Origin: Mesostigma viride
Taxonomy: Eukaryota; Streptophyta; Mesostigmatophyceae; Mesostigmatales; Mesostigmataceae
Assembly: GCA_009746045.1 (NCBI GenBank)
Contig: RPFO01000022.1
Coordinates: 2,553,937-2,617,936, forward strand
Length of the DNA: 64,000 nt
Reading direction: 5' to 3'
Below are positions 1-11,482 of this stretch, piece after piece. Within the stretch, counting starts at the first letter, position 1. Each line of letters opens with the position of its first letter. The notes under the pieces were generated by a model. It ran no database searches, had not been told where the DNA came from, and saw nothing but the letters and a program-made list of their open reading frames with translations. The position numbers and the translations under genes are program-made.

Positions 1-1117
1 CTCCCTCACCTTTTTACCACTGTCACCTCCACCTCCACCCTCCTAGCCTCCACCTCCACCTCCACTGCCACCTCCACCTCCACCGCCCGCCGCCCTCAAA
101 GCCCAGCTCCTCAACATCGACCAGCGCCTCAAGGACACCGCCATCAGTCGCCATCGAGTGCCTGCAAAACACCGCAGGCCTCACCGCCCAGCTAGGCGGT
201 GAAGGACATTGCCGCCAAGCCAGCCCCAGCTGGCCCAGCCGGCGATGCCCCTCCCACCCAGACCTGGGCGGACCTGCTCAAGCACCACACCACCTCCACC
301 ACCTCGATCCACCATCGCGGCACAGCTCAAGCAACAAGCCCTCGACCTCCGCGAGGAGGCCGACCGCACCCAGCGCAGCCACAACGTCATCGTCATGCAA
401 GCACTTCGACCAGCCGGCAGATGAGACCTCGGAGACTGGCTTCTCATGGCGTTGAAGCGTGACATTCTTGCCCCCATGCAACTCACTGGTGAGCTGCGGA
501 TGTCGGCTGTCCGCCTTCCCCGCGCGCGGGGTAAGGCTGGCCCGGCTCCCCTGCTCCTCACCTCTAAGTACATGGCGGATAAGCTGTCGTTTCTTAAATG
601 CCGCAAGAAACTCTCCAGGACTTCCTACACGCTGGACGACGACTTGACCCTAGGTGGCCCAGCAACTGAGGCGACGGGAGCTATGGCCGACCTACCCCCA
701 GCTCCGGCAGAGCACAGGGGGGAAACCGGTATACTGGAGGGGGGACGTCATCCATGTCGACCACAAGCCCTGGCAGGCCATCCCTGCCACCCCAGCAACC
801 CCAGTCTAGGGAATATAGTAGCATTAATTAATTAATAGACACGTGACTGCGTCACGTGAGCATAGTAGCATTAGTTTAGATTATGTAGTAAGGCTAAGCC
901 TAGCATGTGGCCCACGTGCATGTGCGCCAATAATAATGGCCCCCATGGATGATGCCGGCTTAAGAATTCAGTAGCCACGCTATGCCTATAATTGGGGACT
1001 CCCCATGGATGCTGCAGTAATAAGAATTTAGCCAAGCTCTGCCAAGGCAGAGCCGGAGTCACTCTCTACTGAGAAGCCATGCCCTAGCTTTTGTAGTTTT
1101 GTATAGCCGTGATGATC
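1..1117 (+). pseudogene. ORF1-only retroposon, 5' end outside window, ORF1 broken
   Basis: The first 800 bases are a degraded copy of the L1-type ORF1 seen better at 32225-33550 and 36600-37435. A proline/threonine-rich linker (1-110) is followed by a segment that reads like the AVKDIAAKPAPAG stretch of the other copies (about 200-240), then the RRM-like C-terminal part (446-800), which ends in a TLDDDLTL-type motif. Frames change several times and stops interrupt it, so it is not translatable as one protein. From about 800 to 1117 it continues as the same 3' UTR found at 34800-35060. The 3' tail is missing because another retroposon begins at about 1118. No reverse transcriptase is attached. 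Confidence 0.65.
827..861 (-). mobile_element. 35-bp LINE 3'-end insertion with 12-bp target duplication
   Basis: Only the last bases of a LINE are present, in reverse orientation: TTAA-type repeats followed by the hairpin CACGTGACTGCGTCACGTG. The same 3' end follows the LINE ORF2 fragment at 28130-28175. The insertion is flanked by ATAGTAGCATTA at 815-826 and 862-873, a 12-bp target-site duplication. This is an extreme 5' truncation inside the UTR of the retroposon at 1-1117. Confidence 0.7.
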
Positions 1118-1897
1118 TTAATTCCACCCCATGCCAGGCCCCAGTTCACGGCTCTACACACCGCGGAGCAGGCTTCGGAAAAGCATGCTACACTTGTCTC
1201 TCGCCTTAACCAGGTGGAGGGAAAGTGTGGCGTGCTCCTGAAGAAGCTTGAGGCCATCACCGCCCACACCGAGGCCCTGGCCACACAGGTCCCCAAGATA
1301 GCGGAGCAGACGGCCACCATTGCATCCCAGCCACCCCGGCAGGATGCTGGCGACCTCCCGCCGCTCTCCTACGCGGACCTGCTGCGGTCAGCGACCGCCT
1401 CCACCACCGACGCCATCGCCACAAAGCTCCAGGAGCTGGAGAACCACCGCCAGGCCCAGCAACGGGAGGTCACCGACCGCGCTCGCCGCGAGTGCCGAGT
1501 GGTGCTACGTCGCTTCCCCCAGAAGCCAGGTGAGACGTCAACCTCTCTTGCTGACGAGCTCAAGAACCAGCTTCTTACCCTCATGGGCCTGGTAGGTGAG
1601 GTAGCACTGAGCGGGTGCCACCGCCTTCCCCACTCACGGGACAAGGCGGCTCCCCCACCAGTCCTCCTCACCTTCCCCTCCCCTGAGGATAAGCAGCGGT
1701 TCCTCTCTCGTCGCAAGCGGTTGCACGACCTCACCTGGACGCTGGATGACGACCTCACCCCCGCTCAGCAACAGCAGCGACGCGACCTGTGGCCGGAATA
1801 CCTCCGCCATAAGCAGGACCCCCAGAAGCCCAAGGTGTACTGGAGGGGCGGGGACCTGATGATCAACCACAAGATGTGGACGCCCCCAGCGGGCTAG
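1109..1897 (+). CDS. LINE ORF1-type protein, C-terminal two thirds
   Basis: This 262-codon open frame reads through heptad-rich coiled coil (roughly residues 10-75, with LVSRLNQVEGK and LLKKLEAI), then a second helical stretch around ATKLQELENHRQAQQ. A conserved C-terminal module follows (about residues 125-260) starting at RRECRVVLRRFPQKPG and ending TLDDDLTPAQQQQRRDLWP and KVYWRGGDLMI. That layout (coiled coil, RRM-like fold, basic C-terminal domain) is typical of L1 ORF1 RNA-binding chaperones. The N-terminus is missing compared with the copy at 15089, so the first ATG here is unlikely to be the native start. The reading frame is intact, unlike the sibling at 15089-16483. Domain assignment is by pattern, not by search. 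Confidence 0.6.
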   Translation: MMILIPPHARPQFTALHTAEQASEKHATLVSRLNQVEGKCGVLLKKLEAITAHTEALATQVPKIAEQTATIASQPPRQDAGDLPPLSYADLLRSATASTTDAIATKLQELENHRQAQQREVTDRARRECRVVLRRFPQKPGETSTSLADELKNQLLTLMGLVGEVALSGCHRLPHSRDKAAPPPVLLTFPSPEDKQRFLSRRKRLHDLTWTLDDDLTPAQQQQRRDLWPEYLRHKQDPQKPKVYWRGGDLMINHKMWTPPAG

Positions 1898-2404
1898 AAT
1901 AGCAATAGCCCTAGATTGTAACCCTTGGCGTCACTGCCGCTAAGGCAGCCATGCCTAGACTATTTGCCTAGCTGTGCCAACACACCTAGTCACGTGCCGC
2001 CAACGCACGGTCCACCACCAGCCATAGCCTAGTACAGCCATGCTACGCCCTGGCTATGTTTAGCCAAGCCATGCCTATAATGGGACCCCCCCATGGATGT
2101 TGCATTAAGAATTTAGCCATGCTATGCCATGCAGAGAGATGCTCTCTGTCGAGCAGCCATGTCCTAGCTCTTGTATAGCCATGCTGATCTTCCTCCCTCA
2201 CAGGCATGCTCCCCCCCTTACCCGGGCATAGCGTGATAGACCATGAGGGTGCAGGTGCCCTGGTGCACCTAGAGCAAGGGTAGCTTACATTCCCACCCTT
2301 GCATGAAGTAGCCTAGGATGTATTAAAAGCCATATGCCCCTTCTCAGGGATATGCGCTACATTGACTCCCAACGGAGCGATGTTGATAATTAATTAATTA
2401 ATTA
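1118..2404 (+). mobile_element. ORF1-only retroposon, 5'-truncated, with hairpin and TTAA tail
   Basis: Structure in order: the C-terminal two thirds of ORF1 (to 1897), about 300 bases of 3' UTR shared with 16484-16800 and 29100-29275, then a conserved tail of about 170 bases. The tail ends in CTCCCAACGGAG and TTAA repeats (2384-2404). No reverse transcriptase ORF lies between ORF1 and the tail. I infer a non-autonomous element that depends on a LINE in trans. Confidence 0.7.
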
Positions 2405-2607
2405 ATGCCAGGCCCCCTTGGGCTCTGAGAGATCATGGTGGTGCAGGTGCCCTTGCCTGGTGCACCTAGAGCAGGAGTAGTTTATACATCCCTACCCTTG
2501 CAGGAAGTAGCCACCAGAATGTACTAAAAGCCATATGCCCCTTCTCAGGGATATGTGCTACATGTACTCCCAACGGAGTTATGTTCCTAACTAACTAACT
2601 AACTAAC
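2405..2607 (+). repeat. Retroposon 3' tail copy ending in (CTAA)n
   Basis: This is another copy of the conserved tail: a GTGGTGCAGGTGCCC-type start, CCCTTGCAGGAAGTAGC, CATATGCCCCTTCTCAGGG, then CTCCCAACGGAG. It ends in CTAA repeats instead of TTAA repeats. It is heavily 5'-truncated and directly abuts the TTAA tail of the previous element. Confidence 0.65.
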
Positions 2608-3870
2608 CATAGTCCGGGAATGGGTTTTTCGCATTTTTAGACCCCTGAAAATGGAAAAAATCATAACTCATAGGCCACAACTCCAAATACCCCCAACCAA
2701 GGTGCTAGGAGTATCTACACTTCAAGGGCTTTTAGAAATTAATGTGCAATAATATCCCGAGTCCATTCAATGCTTTGCAAGATATTTACTGCCAAAGTTG
2801 GACAAAAGACGATCATTTTCAGGCAAGGGAAATCCCCTTAGTAGTTTACCCCTGCAGGGAGGGTTCTAAAAAATTATTCTGGGGTTGGACAATGTCAATA
2901 GATAGTGCCACCATGCTTTCCTTGGGTCAGACCGCACGGATAGCCCATCTGACCTATATAATCGCTCACTTACGTGTGTGGGTTACGCGCGCGTAAGCAG
3001 CCATCCATGAAATGCCACACACTTATGCACTGTATACAGCCACATAGGACTGTAAAAAGTGCTGGGAAACAAAGAAGTGCTAAACCAGCACTAACGGAAT
3101 GGCATCCTCCAAAGAAACACCACAAACTGAGCAGATTTGGGGCTAATAGCACTCATACAGCAGACATGGAGACCTGCTGCAAGAGGCACTGATACACTCG
3201 TGTAAAATGGATGTATAAACGACAGATTCCCGTGCAAACGACATGCAAACACGTTGCCGTACCTGGCTTGATCACGACCTTTCCGGGTTCTGCTGGCCGG
3301 GACCCTCATATCTCACACTGGCTAATGCTTTCCAGGCATAGGCCGCCATAGCCGCATAATGCATGCATCCGACATGATTACCAGGTTGATGTTCTGTGCA
3401 AAGATGACCTATAAACGCATCCGAATTCACAGGGACGCTGCTGCGGATGTCCCGTACCAAAACTGGGTGCTCGGGCTGGCGCAGACTGCCGGGCCATAAG
3501 AAGAAAATCGAAATATGGCATGCCATTACTCATCTGGTACTGACGACCAAGAAAGCAGTAATGTCCTACCTGTATTTTACCAATGCTATACATCTGGCCA
3601 CCCCTGACCTACGAAAATCACGCATCATCATTCTGAGCAACATTCTGAACAATTACAAGCCGCGAGACGCAAAATTTCCTTGATAACGGCACGCTAGCAG
3701 CCATATCTCGTTACGCGCGCGCGCGAGCGAAAATTTCCCGCCAAAGTCACGTGATACTGTCTCAATACACGTTGTATTTACCAGGCTATGGCGAATATTA
3801 CCCCCAAACCTATGCATCACCTTCGTCCCTAAGTGTTCCCAGACCCACCGGACCACTGACATCCGTCACG
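2608..3870. other. Gene-less stretch
   Basis: Short open frames only, none with a recognisable motif, codon pattern or splice structure. An alternating CG tract (GCGCGCGCGCGAGCG) lies near 3715-3729. Nothing else stands out. Confidence 0.5.
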
Positions 3871-3938
3871 GGTGGCGCGGCGCTCCTGGAATTAAGCGCC
3901 GCGCCACCGGGGGTCAAACGGGGCGATATATCGCCCCG
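3871..3938. repeat. Two adjacent GC-rich hairpins
   Basis: Arms GGTGGCGCGGCGCT (3871-3884) and AGCGCCGCGCCACC (3895-3908) form a perfect 14-bp stem with a 10-base loop. It is followed by the perfect 20-bp palindrome CGGGGCGATATATCGCCCCG (3919-3938). A TTAA repeat begins 25 bases downstream (3963), so this may be the 3' end of another retroposon family. Confidence 0.55.
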
Positions 3939-3962
3939 TTTCCGGACTGTGGTTAGTCCTAT

Positions 3963-6300
3963 AGATTAATTAATTAGTTAATTAGTTAATTAAATTAATT
4001 AATCAATAGGACAAGGCGGGGGCGCCTCCGCTGCTGCTCAACTTTGAGAACCCGGCGGACAAGATTTCGTTCCTCAGACGCCGCAAGCGGCTCGAGAGGA
4101 CTCACTACACCTTGGATGACGACTTGACCCTAGCGCAGCAACAACGGCGACGAGAGCTATGGCCGACCTACCTCCAGCTCTGGCAGACCGCGGCGGGGAA
4201 GCTGGTGTACTGGATCGAAGGGGGCGGCCATCTACGTTGGCCACAAGCCCTGGCAAGCGACCCCCACTGGGCCAGCACCTCCAGCCATCCAAGCTCAGGG
4301 GACTATATAATGTAGTATATAGCAGTAGTATTGTAGAATTAATGTTAGCGCTCCCACGGTCCTAAATTTAGGACTTTGTCCTAAATCGTCCTAGTGGTCA
4401 CTATAACCGAGGTACCGGGGGGGGGGGTCACTATATGGACCGTACCCCATGTGGACCGTACCCGGCATGATGTACCCGACCCGTGGTACCGGCACATGGT
4501 ACCCGGATTCCGTACCCGGGTACCGGGTATAATGGCGGGAAAGTAGGTACCTCGACCAAAAATATAACCGATTTTGGAGCGAAAAAGTGGGTGCGGGAAT
4601 GAAGTGAGGTGGATATGGCGACCTGACAATCGTGGCCGGCGTTTTCACGTGCGTTTATCATTTCGGGCGCCCAGTAGCAAAAACGAAAGGTTGTTAGTTA
4701 TGCTTAGTTATGCTGTGAATATTTTCTGCGCAAGTTTTTATGTGTAGCGCTGTAGCACAGCGGCACAACACAAATGGGTCGCAGATCGCCTGCTCGCGGA
4801 GGGTCGATTTTGGCACAAACATGTTAGTGTATTAGCAATGGTGGTGCGAATCAAGCCAGGAAATTTTTGTGGACGATTTTTATTATAGTCTGGAGTTTAG
4901 AAACGGAGTATTTGACATGGGAGCGCCTGGGCCGTGATATTCTTGCCCGATTTCCATTGTCGACCATGTTTTAGGGCCGTTCAGGCTGGGCAGCGAGCGC
5001 ACCTTATAGGTCTTCACTTTCGGTATTTCTTGGACCTAGAACGCAGCACAAGCGTGGTTTATATCATTTTCGAACCATTTGGCCAGCTTTGGTGCGCTCA
5101 GCTCTCGGAAAGCTGACCTCGCTGCGGATTTCAGCGACTTTTTTGCAACCATCTGGAATGCGGCGACGTAAGTAGCAGGTACGTGCCGGGGTGTCCTAGA
5201 TCATGAGTGTAACTGGCAACGCTGTCGTGGTGTTTTGAGTCAGCCAGCTATGCCTAAAAAGAGGGGACGCTCTCTGTGCACATAAGTGTCACACATAGTT
5301 GGTTTACGTCATACAATTTTTTACGTCTCTATCTTCGTCGTCCGCTGCAGCTAAAACACACATGCGTAAGAGCAGTTTTACTCATGTGTTAGTTATAAAC
5401 CATGGTCCTATGGCCTGCAGTCGTTCAGGGTGTTCTCAGACAGTATATACAGTATGGTTTACGTGTTACATGCACCCTGAATTCGCTCACAAAGCGTTGC
5501 ATGTTAGCACAACGTTGTTTTGTAACTTGATTTGGCTGCATTCATGTGTTAGTTGCAATGCAAATGCATTGTTTTTTCATCGCTGGGTGGTGGCCAGCAT
5601 GTCCGTGATGTCAAAGAAGGTTTGGCATATGCTTAGAGAAAGTTTACCGCAAGGGGTGGGCCATGTTCAAGCCGGGCAACCTCAGCAACCATGCAACCGT
5701 ATATTGCATTATCTGCACCATCTGTGACACCGTATAGCACGCGTATATATAGAGGCAGCCACAGCAGGGTATGGCCTTGTTATACGCTGCCCCGCCATCC
5801 CAAGGCCTCGTAGGGTCGCCTACTAGCGCTTGTAAGATGCTCAAGGGACCGTGTGGATAGCATGGTAATGCGTTGACACTAATTGGTCCTAATGGTCCTA
5901 AAACCCACATTTTGGCCAAATTCGCGCTTTGAGGTCTAGCAGGTGGCAGGGCCCATTCATGCACTAAATGTAATTATTTGACCCCAGGTTTTTGATAGGA
6001 ACTAAAAAAGTGTGTTATCTGACATGGGCACGAATGCCAGGGTCAAATTTTAATGTTTGCATATATATATTTTAATTCCACGTGGTCCTAAATTTAGGAC
6101 TTTTACTGGGAAAATGGACATTAATAGTAAAGCCTAGCAGGTGCCCTGGTGCCCCCCGAGCAAGTGTCGTTTGTTTACATTCCCACCCTTGCAGGAAGTA
6201 GCTTAGAATGTATTATAGTAGGCCATATGCCCCTTCTCAAGGGCTATGTGCTACATATACTCCCAACGGAGTTATGTACCTAATGTATAGAGCTAGCACA
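3963..6300 (+). mobile_element. ORF1-only retroposon interrupted by DNA element A
   Basis: After a TTAA/TTAG repeat (3963-4006), bases 4007-4300 read as the last part of ORF1 (DKISFLRRRKRLE and TLDDDLTLAQQQRRRELWP patterns). The 3' UTR is cut at 4342 by the 1.78 kb element A and resumes at 6121 with the standard tail (CCCTTGCAGGAAGTAGC, CATATGCCCCTTCTC, CTCCCAACGGAG, to about 6290). The host is therefore older than element A. Confidence 0.6.
4343..6120 (+). mobile_element. Non-autonomous DNA transposon, copy A
   Basis: The element is 1778 bp. It starts TGTTAGCGC and ends GGGAAAATGGACA, flanked by TTAA at 4339-4342 and 6121-6124. A 16-bp palindrome GTCCTAAATTTAGGAC lies close to each end, so those internal repeats are inverted copies of each other. 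The left subterminal 150 bp is packed with GGTACC/GTACCCG motifs. Copy B (30386-32220) is nearly identical and copy C (9702-11478) is a diverged relative in reverse. No open frame in it is conserved as a protein across the three copies, so I infer it is non-autonomous. A 4-bp duplication is compatible with Chapaev- or Sola-type elements, but the family is unassigned. Confidence 0.75.
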
Positions 6301-6345
6301 CATTAATTAATTATAATTATATATAATTATAATTATAATTAATAG

Positions 6346-6856
6346 AGCTAGCACACATATTGTAATAAATTTGATGTTTTGTGGTGATGCATGCAAAGCA
6401 AGGCAAGGCCAGAAATGGGTTTGGTGAGCTATGCTCATTTTATCTATGACTAACCTGCTGAGCGGAGAATGCAACGCCGTATAGCACAAAAAGAAAAAAT
6501 AATTTTAGAAAAAATATTTTTTGTGCTGGCACCTGTACCCCAGCCACCAAGGTAGGGGTTGGCTGGACAGGTGGTTGCTATAAAAGGTGGTGGGCTTCCA
6601 TTCTAGGGATCGAAGCAGGTTGTTTCTTTTGCCTCCCACCCACCCACCCTGGCAAAAGGGGTAGAGCAGGGGCACAGCTGCTGTGGGCTGGCCCTGCACA
6701 TTCACATAGTGTGCTCACCCTAGCATACAGATGGCCGTGTTGCCATCTGGTAGACATGTCTGTGTTATTCCACCGGCGTATAAAGCTAGCACACATATTG
6801 TAATAAATTTGATGTTTTGTGGTGATGCATGCAAAGCAAGGCAAGGCCAGAAATGG
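6346..6856. repeat. 73-bp direct repeats bracketing about 365 bp
   Basis: Bases 6346-6418 and 6784-6856 are the same 73-bp sequence (starting AGCTAGCACACATATTG) in direct orientation. The interval is 365 bp and holds an A-rich tract and no gene. An AT-rich palindromic tract (TAATTATA repeats) precedes the first copy. This could be a tiny terminal-repeat element or a simple segmental duplication. Confidence 0.6.
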
Positions 6857-7893
6857 ATTTAGCACTAATCAAGATTTTAGCACTATGCTATTGGATGATA
6901 GAACTATGTATGTTCATTTGGCATATTCTTCGCTTAGGGAAGGTTATCAACGTGTCTACCATTTATTATGGGTATCAGCCTGAGGGTTTGGTTGGTTCAG
7001 GCTAAGCCCCTACCTACTACAACCTACCCTATCTATGCCCCAACCTTGGTTTCTTCCACGCTTTGTGTCAGTAGAAGAAAGTGGTCCTATGGCTATATAG
7101 CTACGATCCCTCGCACCTTCCCGCGAGCTTAACCATCCCTACCTGTATTCGTTATATACCCAAGCCAGATTATAAGGCTACCCCTTAAGTTTGTGCGTAC
7201 TCACCTTAATCTTTGTGTGGCTATTTTTACTCACTAACCTTCATAACTTTATCCTTTCTCCTACCTCAGAAGCAGTTGAATCTCTGTGTTGTACATCTTG
7301 CCGTCCTTGATTTTTCTCCCACCATCCTGTTTGACACTGACTCTTATGTCACGTGATTCTCCTCATGTGGTTTTTCCTCCCCACTCTTATATAAGGATTT
7401 TCCTTGTTGATGTGAGGGGGGAGGGGGCACAATAGATAGTTACCTGAATGCAAATTTGTGCTTGTGGTTCAATCAAACCGATATTGGCATCCATACCCGT
7501 CTTGCTGGCCCTCCTCTTGTACGTCCTATTGCTCAATTAAGGATACTTCTTCTACTTCTGTACGTCCTATTGAGGATACATCTTCACTCCTACCTTTGTG
7601 ACTCCTCTACCTTCTCCTATCCGTGAAACTGCTTCTTCTTCATCTTCTAATGTTTCCCCCATAACATTAGAGTTTGGTTCCTTGTCCATTACGGTTACAA
7701 AGAAAGAATAAATTATTATTTCCTACTCAGTGGAGTGGTTGCATGTAAACTTTTCTGCTTCTTTAATTCTTACCCATTTTGGTGGTTGAGTGTTTTCTTT
7801 TGTGTCTACCTTTGTTGTTTTCTTTTACTTACTTTTTAAGGCATCTTCCTACTTTCATGTACCTTGTTCATAACTTTACCTTATTTTTCCATA
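6857..7893. other. Pyrimidine-rich region, possible LTR retroelement leader
   Basis: No coding frame is supported. The strand is T/C-rich. A TATA-like TATATAAGG lies at about 7389 and a possible start codon context at 7894 (ATAATGGC). The layout resembles the promoter and leader of an LTR retroelement upstream of a gag-like frame, but I find no matching second LTR. Confidence 0.25.
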
Positions 7894-8677
7894 ATGGCTT
7901 CTAATCATTCTCTGGGTGGTGGTATGTCACCTATTTCCTTACGTATGTCAGGTAATACATATGGTGGAGATGTCCACTATCACGGACTTACCTTATACTA
8001 CTAATAATGTTAATACTAGACGGGACTCATTGGATACTGTGCACCATCTTACCCCTCAAGGTGATTCCCTACGTACTAGAATATCGCCTCCTGCTACCCC
8101 TTCCTTCTACTTGCGTCGCACCCCTTCTGGAGCCGGCCCGCTAACTTATGAGGAGCGGGTACATGTTACTACCTGGCTCGGCAAAGGGAAGCATCCCTTC
8201 CCCCTACCTCTACCCCAGCCCCAGTGGCTACAGCAGCCCCTACTGATAATAATGCAGCTCCTACTACTGCAGTTCGGGTTGCCCCTACTGCTCGTTCTGT
8301 TACTACTACCTCATATGTGCCTCCTCATGGTTTGGGTCGCAGTCAGGCTCCTATGGGCCCTAGCTAGTGGTCGTCCCAGCGCTGTGCCCACCCGTCCCCC
8401 TGTCGCCTGGTCCTTATACCCTGATACCGCTTATGAGGCTGCACAAGCTCCATCGCGTGTGGCTGATTTAGAAATAAATAGTGATTTTAGTGCCATGCCC
8501 TTACATGATAAGAATTTTGACCACTACGCCTACTCGTCTATTAGGGAAGAATATACTGTTCCAATTGACATGTATGGTCATGCTCCTGAGGCTGTGGCCC
8601 CTTCCAAACCTCTGGTTAAAACCTATCTCAGCCCCACGTTCCTACATTTAGCGACCACGGCCAGGCAGCTGCTGTGA
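7894..8677 (+). pseudogene. Degenerate gag-like frame, unrecognised
   Basis: The ATG at 7894 opens a frame starting MASNHSLGGGMSPISL that stops at a double stop near 8000. A second, overlapping frame (7916-8677, 253 codons) continues to 8677. The end of that frame (HDKNFDHYAYSSIREEYTV) looks protein-like, but the middle is low-complexity leucine translated from a C/T-rich tract. No domain is recognised. A frameshifted gag of an LTR element is one possibility. A chance frame is another. Confidence 0.25.
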
Positions 8678-9697
8678 GCTCCTGGTCCTTGTCGCGACTG
8701 TTAGGACCTAGGTCGCGTAGCTTGCAACCTCTGCTCCTCGCCCCAGGTAACGCTCTCGCTGGCTTGCTTGCTCACTCCAAGTGACAACCACGATGCGTCG
8801 GCAAAGAACTGCCTTGACCTGCCTTAGGCCATAGCTTTATGTAACCTCATTTCCATCGTGCCCTAAGGCATCGCCCATCGGCCTCGCACAGTGCACCTCT
8901 ACCAGTTGCCAGAGCTCTGCTTACCGCTACCTTGCATCCTTGCTGCAGGCATGCAGCGTTAAGGATCTCTGACATTCCGCGACTAGGTATCTAGTGAGTG
9001 ACCATCACCTCAGCAGCTCACAAGGGTCGCCACCAGGCCCTACAATCTAAGAACGCAACAACATTACGTAGACAGGAAAACCTAGCTGTCAGCACAAGGG
9101 AGTAACCTACGTGACAACCCGCCCGTGTACCGGGCCCCGGCAGCACGTAAGCCACTCACGCGGAGTCCCTCGCAAGCCAGCCTGCATGTACGGTTATGGC
9201 CTGCGTGAATCAACGCTCGAGCGAGGCCGGTGTACCCAGGGCCAGCGCTCACAGCTGCACAAACATGAAAACCACAAGAAAACAGGGCTGGGAGCACATA
9301 ACACCGCTCTACGTGTCCAGAGAAAGGAGGGACGGATCGAGCGGGCAATAAGGCTGCTGCGTGCCCTACAGTACAACCACCATGGGCTGTGTGCCCACCT
9401 ATTTGCTGCGAATGCGATATTATCTGCGTTTCTTGCCGTCAGAGCCCGACTCCTAGGTCGTTGCCAGCCGATGGGTAGGTCCTACTTTCTAGCTGTACTG
9501 AACTGGCGCGTCACAGCTCGAGGACGTCGTCGATTAAGGTCGCCTATACTGCATGATGGCGTCCTACGACTGCGCTCTCCCGGCAGCGGGTCGTCTTGGT
9601 ACGTGCAGATCACCGATTCACCTCAGGTGATGTATCCCACGAGGCCCTGCCAACGCTCTGTATACGAGCTATGGTGGCCCTAGACGAAACCTCCGAA
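8678..9697. other. Gene-less stretch
   Basis: Only short, unrelated open frames occur on both strands. No conserved motif, repeat or splice structure is visible. Confidence 0.45.
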
Positions 9698-9701
9698 CCG
9701 G

Positions 9702-11478
9702 TAATCAGCCAAAGCCTGCAAAAAGTCCTAAATTTAGGACGCTGGGGAATGCGTATTTAATCATGTAAACAGTAACATTTGACCCTGCCATTTGTGCCAC
9801 TGAGAAATAATATAGTTTTTTAATTTCTATCAAAGACCTAGGTTCAAATAACGACGTTTAGTACCAAAACTGGCCCTGCCCCATGGCAGACCTCAAACGA
9901 AAAAAATGGCCCAAAATTGAAACTAGGACTTTTTAGGACCACCATGTATATCACCCATCACCACGCCACCCACACAGCCCCATGAGCTTCTTACCAATCC
10001 TCAGGGCCCCACGGGACCCTACGCGGCCTTGGGGAGGTGGGGCAGCGTATAACAAGGCCGTACCGTGCTGTGGCTGCACGTATATATACGCGTGCCTAAC
10101 GGTGTCACAGATGGGGCAGATCATGCAATATAAGGTTGTTTGGTTGCTGAGGTTGCCTGGCTTGAACATGACCCACCCCTTACGGCAAACTCTCTCCAAG
10201 CATATACCATAGCTTGTTTAATGTCACGGGCATGCTGGCCACCACCCAGGAAGGAGAGGACACCACATTTGTATGGCAACTTACACAGGATAGCAGCCAG
10301 ATGAAGTTGTTAAAGGGCACTGTCCAACATGCCACACTTTGCATGCATTCTAGGGGGGGGGGGAGCTGTAAAAGCATCACATATAGGCAGCATAAGAACA
10401 GCTAGAACAACTGCAAGCAATGGGCCCATGGCTGATAATGAACGCAACCGTAACATAGCTGGGAAGCATGCGTAACTTAGCAGCAGCGAACAAGGAAGCT
10501 TGCGACGATAGAAGGTACATGCCGTAAACCAACTACGTAAGCCATGTACATGCACAGAAACTGTCCTGTCTTTCAGGCATAGCCGGCTGACACTTACTGC
10601 TACGACTACGCTACCCCTTACACCTAACCACAGAGAGAACCCGGCACAAACCTGCTTGTTACGTCGCCACGTCCAGGTGGATGCATTAAGAATCGCGGAT
10701 ATCCGCAGCCAGCCAGCTTTCCGGCACAAGAACGCAGCCAAACTTACAAAATGGTTCGAAAGTAACGTAAGACACGCCGGATCATTGTTCTCGGCCCAAG
10801 AGAGATCAAAAGACAAGTCCTGTCACGTGCGCTCGCTACCCAGCCTTGACGTTCTGTAAAATGGTCGACAGTAAACTTCGGGCAAGAACACCCAGGCCCG
10901 GGCGCTCCCTTGTCAGATATACAGTTTCCAAACTCTATGCTGCGATTAAAATCAAGCGCAAAAACTGCCTGGCCTGGTGCGGGCAACGTTTCCTCACGCA
11001 CTGACATGTTTGTGCTCAAAATCGACCGTCCGGGCGCAGGCGATCTGTGACCTACTCATGTTGAGCAGCCGTGCTACACATGCAAACGCAAATAATTTCG
11101 TAACCAAATCCAGAACCTTTAAGCAGAAGTACCAAGCTTTCGTTCTTGCTACTGGGCGCCCAAAACGATAAGCTCACGTGAAAATGCCGCCCATATTTGT
11201 CAGGTCGCCATATCCGCCGCACATCATTCCCGCACCCACTTTTTTGGCCCAAAATCTCTGTATTTTTGGTCGAGGTACGTACATTCCCGCGCATCTACCC
11301 GGTACCCGGTACGGAATCCGGGTACGATGTACCGGTATCACGGGTAGAGTACATCTTGGAGGTCACGGTCCACTAGGGGTATGGACCATATAGTGACCCC
11401 CCCTGCCCGGTACCTCAGTTATAGTGACCTTAGGACTTTTTAGGACGAAGTCCTAAATTTAGGACGGCCGGCTGATTA
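9702..11478 (-). mobile_element. Non-autonomous DNA transposon, copy C (reverse, diverged)
   Basis: The element is 1777 bp, with ends TAATCAGCC and GGCTGATTA, flanked by CCGG at 9698-9701 and 11479-11482. If CCGG is counted in the inverted repeat the ends read ACCGGTAATCAGCC. It has the same internal order as A and B in reverse, including GTCCTAAATTTAGGAC near both ends (9725 and 11450), the GGTACC-rich zone and the stretch around the blocks shared with 5400-5750. It differs from A/B in the outermost 10-20 bp and by many substitutions, so it is an older or separate subfamily. Confidence 0.7.
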
Positions 11479-11482
11479 CCGG

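Noticed and set aside
4391-4661. Overlapping short frames shared by copies A and B (PPHFIPAPTF-type)
   Set aside because: Three overlapping frames are equally preserved between two nearly identical copies and not in copy C, so this is recent common descent and not coding constraint.
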